Source: an uncultured Eisenbergiella sp.
GTDB lineage: Bacteria; Bacillota; Clostridia; Lachnospirales; Lachnospiraceae
DNA: 64,000 nucleotides
Direction: 5' to 3'
NCBI GenBank assembly: GCA_947626995.1
Contig: CANQUI010000003.1
Coordinates: 1-64,000, forward strand
Below, in pieces: positions 61,703-64,000 of this stretch. Positions within the stretch are counted from its first letter, which is position 1, and every line of letters begins with the position of its first letter. A program made the translations under genes and the position numbers. The notes under the pieces were generated by a model. It had not been told where the DNA came from. It did no database searches and saw only the letters and a list, made by a program, of their open reading frames with translations.

Positions 61703-62548
61703 ATGAAAAAGATCATTGTAACCGGCTGCAACGGGCAGCTGGGCAGGGCGGTAAACGAATACTATAAAAATGCGTCCGATCTCAGTTTTGTGAATACGGA
61801 TGTGGGAGAACTGGATATCACCGATATTGACGCCGTACTGGGCCTGGCCCGCGAGGTAAAACCCTACGCCATCATAAACTGCGCGGCCCATACGGGAGTG
61901 GATGCGTGCGAAACCCAGTATGAAAAGGCGTTTGCCATCAACGCCATCGGCCCCCGGAACCTGGCCATTGCGGCCCGGGAGACGGGCGCCCGGCTTGTGC
62001 ATATTTCTACGGATTATGTGTTCGACGGAAAGGCGACAAGGCCGTATGTGGAAACGGATCCCGCCAATCCGCAGGGAGCGTACGGTTCCACCAAACTGGC
62101 CGGAGAGGAGTTTGTCAAACAGTTTGCGGACCGCTGGTTCATTCTGCGGACCGCCTGGCTGTACGGGGACGGAAAGAACTTCGTAAAAACCATGCTGCGG
62201 CTTTCCGAGACCCATGACAAGGTGCGCGTGGTGGGAGATCAGTTCGGTTCCCCTACCAGCGCTGCGCAGCTGACCCGGGCCATCAACGCCGTTCTTTTTT
62301 CGGACAACTACGGAATCTTCCACGCCACCTGCGAAGGCAGCTGCAGCTGGGCGCAGTTTGCGGAGGAAATCTTCCGACTGGCCGGGAAGAATACGGCGGT
62401 GGAGGCCATTACCACGGAAGAATACGGCGCCCCGGCGCCCCGGCCGGCCTATTCGGTCCTGGATAACCGGATGTTCCGTTTGACGACGGACTTTTCCTTT
62501 GCGGACTGGCACGACGCCGTCGCCGTCTATATGAAAGAACTGGGATAA
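61703..62548 (+). CDS. rfbD: dTDP-4-dehydrorhamnose reductase RfbD
   Basis: A 281-residue short-chain reductase giving dTDP-L-rhamnose, the last step of rhamnose precursor synthesis. NAD(P)-binding TGCNGQLGRAV at the N-terminus, INCAAHTGVDACE, STDYVFDG, and the catalytic Tyr/Lys pair in GAYGSTKLAGE are present. The AGGAGG site is before ATG 61703. rfbA, rfbB and rfbC are not in the window. Rhamnose would supply the surface-glycan genes that probably continue to the right. Confidence 0.93.
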   Translation: MKKIIVTGCNGQLGRAVNEYYKNASDLSFVNTDVGELDITDIDAVLGLAREVKPYAIINCAAHTGVDACETQYEKAFAINAIGPRNLAIAARETGARLVHISTDYVFDGKATRPYVETDPANPQGAYGSTKLAGEEFVKQFADRWFILRTAWLYGDGKNFVKTMLRLSETHDKVRVVGDQFGSPTSAAQLTRAINAVLFSDNYGIFHATCEGSCSWAQFAEEIFRLAGKNTAVEAITTEEYGAPAPRPAYSVLDNRMFRLTTDFSFADWHDAVAVYMKELG

Positions 62549-62579
62549 AAGCGCGACAGGAGGCGGACCTGCCGGACAG

Positions 62580-62625
62580 AAAACGGCCATACCCGAACGG
62601 ATTCTCGAGTATGGCCGTTTTTATC
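62580..62625. terminator. bidirectional terminator between rfbD and DUF212 gene
   Basis: AAACGGCCATAC-C-CGA (about 62581-62596) pairs with TCG-A-GTATGGCCGTTT (about 62605-62620), ending TTTT on the + strand and preceded by A residues that give a T-tract on the - strand. Serves both convergent genes. Confidence 0.85.
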
Positions 62626-62645
62626 GGATGTTTGAAACAACGGGA

Positions 62646-63104
62646 TCAGCCCAGGAAGAAACAGTACAAAAGGGCGATGAGAATTCCCAGCACGGCGCCC
62701 ACCAGTACCTGCATGGGGGTATGGCCCACGAACTCCTTGAGCTTTTCCTGATAGGAAATCGGCTGTCCCATCTTTTGGAAAAAGTCCATCATTTCGTTGA
62801 TGACCTGGGCCTGCAGCCCCGTTTCCCGGCGCACGCCCCGGGCGTCGTACATGACCACGATGGCGAGGATGGCCGTAATGGCGAACTGGAAGCTGCCCCC
62901 GCCGTACTGATAGCCTGCCGCGGTGGCCAGCGCGCAGACGGTGGCGGAATGGGAGCTGGGCATGCCGCCGCTTCCCACCAGGCGCTCCGCATCAAAGCCG
63001 TAAACGTACATGTGGATTCCGGTTTTGAGCAGCTGCGCCACAAGCCATCCGGTGGCGGCGGACATAAATAATGTGTTGTGTATCAGCGCGTTTAAAAATT
63101 CCAA
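62646..63104 (-). CDS. Divergent PAP2 family protein (DUF212/YuiD-like)
   Basis: A 152-residue membrane protein of the DUF212 family, related to PAP2 phosphatases. The motif GGMPSSHSATVCALA, including the His of the PAP2 motif 2, and HTPMQVLVGAVLGI near the C-terminus are characteristic; about four membrane segments. The start is TTG 63104, 7 bases after GAGGGA on the - strand; longer upstream starts have no site. The lipid-phosphate substrate is unknown. Confidence 0.88.
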   Translation of the reverse strand: MEFLNALIHNTLFMSAATGWLVAQLLKTGIHMYVYGFDAERLVGSGGMPSSHSATVCALATAAGYQYGGGSFQFAITAILAIVVMYDARGVRRETGLQAQVINEMMDFFQKMGQPISYQEKLKEFVGHTPMQVLVGAVLGILIALLYCFFLG

Positions 63105-63221
63105 GATTCGTCCCTCATCTTTCGCTTTATTGTATCTTATTTTCCCGTGAAAGACAAGACTGTTTTCGGTTGAAAAGGATATCGCAGCATGATAGAATAA
63201 TAAGAACGGACGGATGAATCT

Positions 63222-64000
63222 ATGGTGATGGTATTGCTGCAATGGTGCTATATCGCGCTGGTTTCGTTTCTGACGGGCTTTGCGGTGCTGGCTCCATTTG
63301 AGAAAAAAAACGGATATCGGGTGTTATACGCTGTCTCCTATATGATGGCGGGTCTTGTGATCCTGACGGTCTATGCGGAGTATTTCAGCCTGTTTGGGGG
63401 CGTGGGCGTGACGGCCAATCTGTTGGTGGTGCTGGCGGACCTGGCAGCGCTTATGGTCCACCGCAGGCGGATAGGGGCCTTTTTGCGTGAAAGACGGCGC
63501 CTGGTCAGCCGGGGCGAATGGATCCTTTTCGCCTTTTTGACGGTGCTTTTTGCGTACGGCTCTTCCCGGGGGTATCTTCATTCGGACACGGGGCTGTATC
63601 ATGCCCAGAGCATCCGCTGGATCGAGGAATACGGCGTGGTGCCGGGGCTGGCCAACCTGCACAGTCGGTTCGGATACAACAGCGCGGCCTTTTCGCTCTG
63701 CGCGCTGTTTGGCGGCGCCGGGCTGACCCGATACCCGATGCACGACGCAGCGGGTTTTTTCGCGCTGCTGTGCGCGATAAAATGCACGGGGCTTTTGCAT
63801 CTGACCAAAAAAGAGGATCGCAGGGTGCGGCTTTCCGATTTTTTATCTGTGGGCTGCATTTTTTATCTGGTGGCGGTGTTTCGGGAACTGGTGTCGCCGG
63901 CCTCCGACTATTTCGCCATGCTGCTTTTGTTCTTCCTTACGCTCAACTGGGTGGAGCTGTGGGAACGGAAGGAAAAAAGGATGCTGCCCTATGCGCTGTT
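63222..64000 (+). CDS. LIC_10190-type polytopic membrane protein (partial, runs off window)
   Basis: An open reading frame with no stop up to the window end (259 full codons). My translation starts MVMVLLQWCYIALVSFLTG and shows several membrane segments with basic loops (HRRRIGAFLRERRR). The most telling block is YHAQSIRWIEEYGVVPGLAN followed by LHSRFGYNSAAF, which I associate with the LIC_10190 family of large membrane proteins with a GT-C-like plan found in surface-polysaccharide loci. ATG 63222 or ATG 63228 may be the start; the ribosome-binding site is weak. Confidence 0.65.
   Translation, partial: MVMVLLQWCYIALVSFLTGFAVLAPFEKKNGYRVLYAVSYMMAGLVILTVYAEYFSLFGGVGVTANLLVVLADLAALMVHRRRIGAFLRERRRLVSRGEWILFAFLTVLFAYGSSRGYLHSDTGLYHAQSIRWIEEYGVVPGLANLHSRFGYNSAAFSLCALFGGAGLTRYPMHDAAGFFALLCAIKCTGLLHLTKKEDRRVRLSDFLSVGCIFYLVAVFRELVSPASDYFAMLLLFFLTLNWVELWERKEKRMLPYAL

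Noticed and set aside
1..64000. CRISPR array, intact insertion sequence, rRNA genes or classical riboswitch
   Set aside because: No regularly spaced repeats, transposase gene, rRNA or recognisable riboswitch core was found by reading; a covariance-model scan would be the decisive test.

Overview
The window looks like chromosomal DNA of a moderately GC-rich Clostridia member, most likely a Lachnospiraceae relative. This is an inference from gene content: a DUF6465 protein with a Lys/Ala-rich tail, type III glutamine synthetase, a CIRCE-controlled hrcA-grpE-dnaK-dnaJ operon, the ireB-ruvX-DUF1292 block, cdaA-cdaR-glmM, and frequent GTG/TTG starts with strong Shine-Dalgarno sites. About 57 protein genes and one tRNA are supported. 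Nearly all genes are on the + strand; the - strand exceptions are an HPr-like gene, a MATE transporter, a DUF3048 lipoprotein and a DUF212 protein.

Layout. 1-1260: an eroded Tn916-type integrase between unexplained palindromes, the only clear mobile-element trace. 1267-6109: a LMW tyrosine phosphatase, then a MBOAT O-acyltransferase, a DHHW/AlgX-like protein and a MOP flippase, which read as a surface-glycan O-acetylation and export unit. 6206-11920: DUF3048 lipoprotein, a CobS paralog with altered catalytic motifs, a class I aminotransferase, a patatin, uppP and a DUF6465 protein. 12091-17073: heat-shock operon under CIRCE. 17169-24549: azlCD, prmA, rsmE, cysteine desulfurase + thiI, a His-less HPr relative (- strand) and mtaB. 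This is the Bacillus dnaJ-prmA-rsmE-mtaB order with two pairs inserted. 24623-31800: ireB, ruvX, DUF1292, RNase J, a short MltG-like protein, trmR, a U32 tRNA hydroxylase and glutamine synthetase III, followed by tRNA-Gln(CUG).

32178-41365: acyl-ACP thioesterase, an S1-domain (CvfB-like) protein, a WecG-like protein with an eroded signature, a PucR-type regulator, ftsEX with an EnvC/M23 hydrolase and a CtpA protease (a division-coupled peptidoglycan hydrolysis set), then a convergent MATE transporter. 41504-51430: ogt, an SOS box, uvrB-uvrA, mreB, recD2-comF (DNA repair and cell shape). 51478-56743: two membrane proteins of unknown function, the c-di-AMP module cdaA-cdaR-glmM, and HPr. 56823-64000: a three-gene cassette (DegT/PseC-like aminotransferase, PLP fold-III decarboxylase-like enzyme, ATP-grasp ligase), a second DUF3048 lipoprotein, rfbD, a DUF212 phosphatase-like protein and the start of a LIC_10190-type polytopic protein. 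This last part is probably the left edge of a surface-polysaccharide region.

Most of the window is core housekeeping. The least explained parts are the DegT/decarboxylase/ATP-grasp cassette (56823-60264), the CobS-like probable pseudoenzyme (7419-8216), the paired CTCATNNATGAG palindromes (1161-1255) and the run of hairpins before the CIRCE promoter (11951-12054). No CRISPR array, intact insertion sequence, rRNA or recognisable riboswitch was seen.
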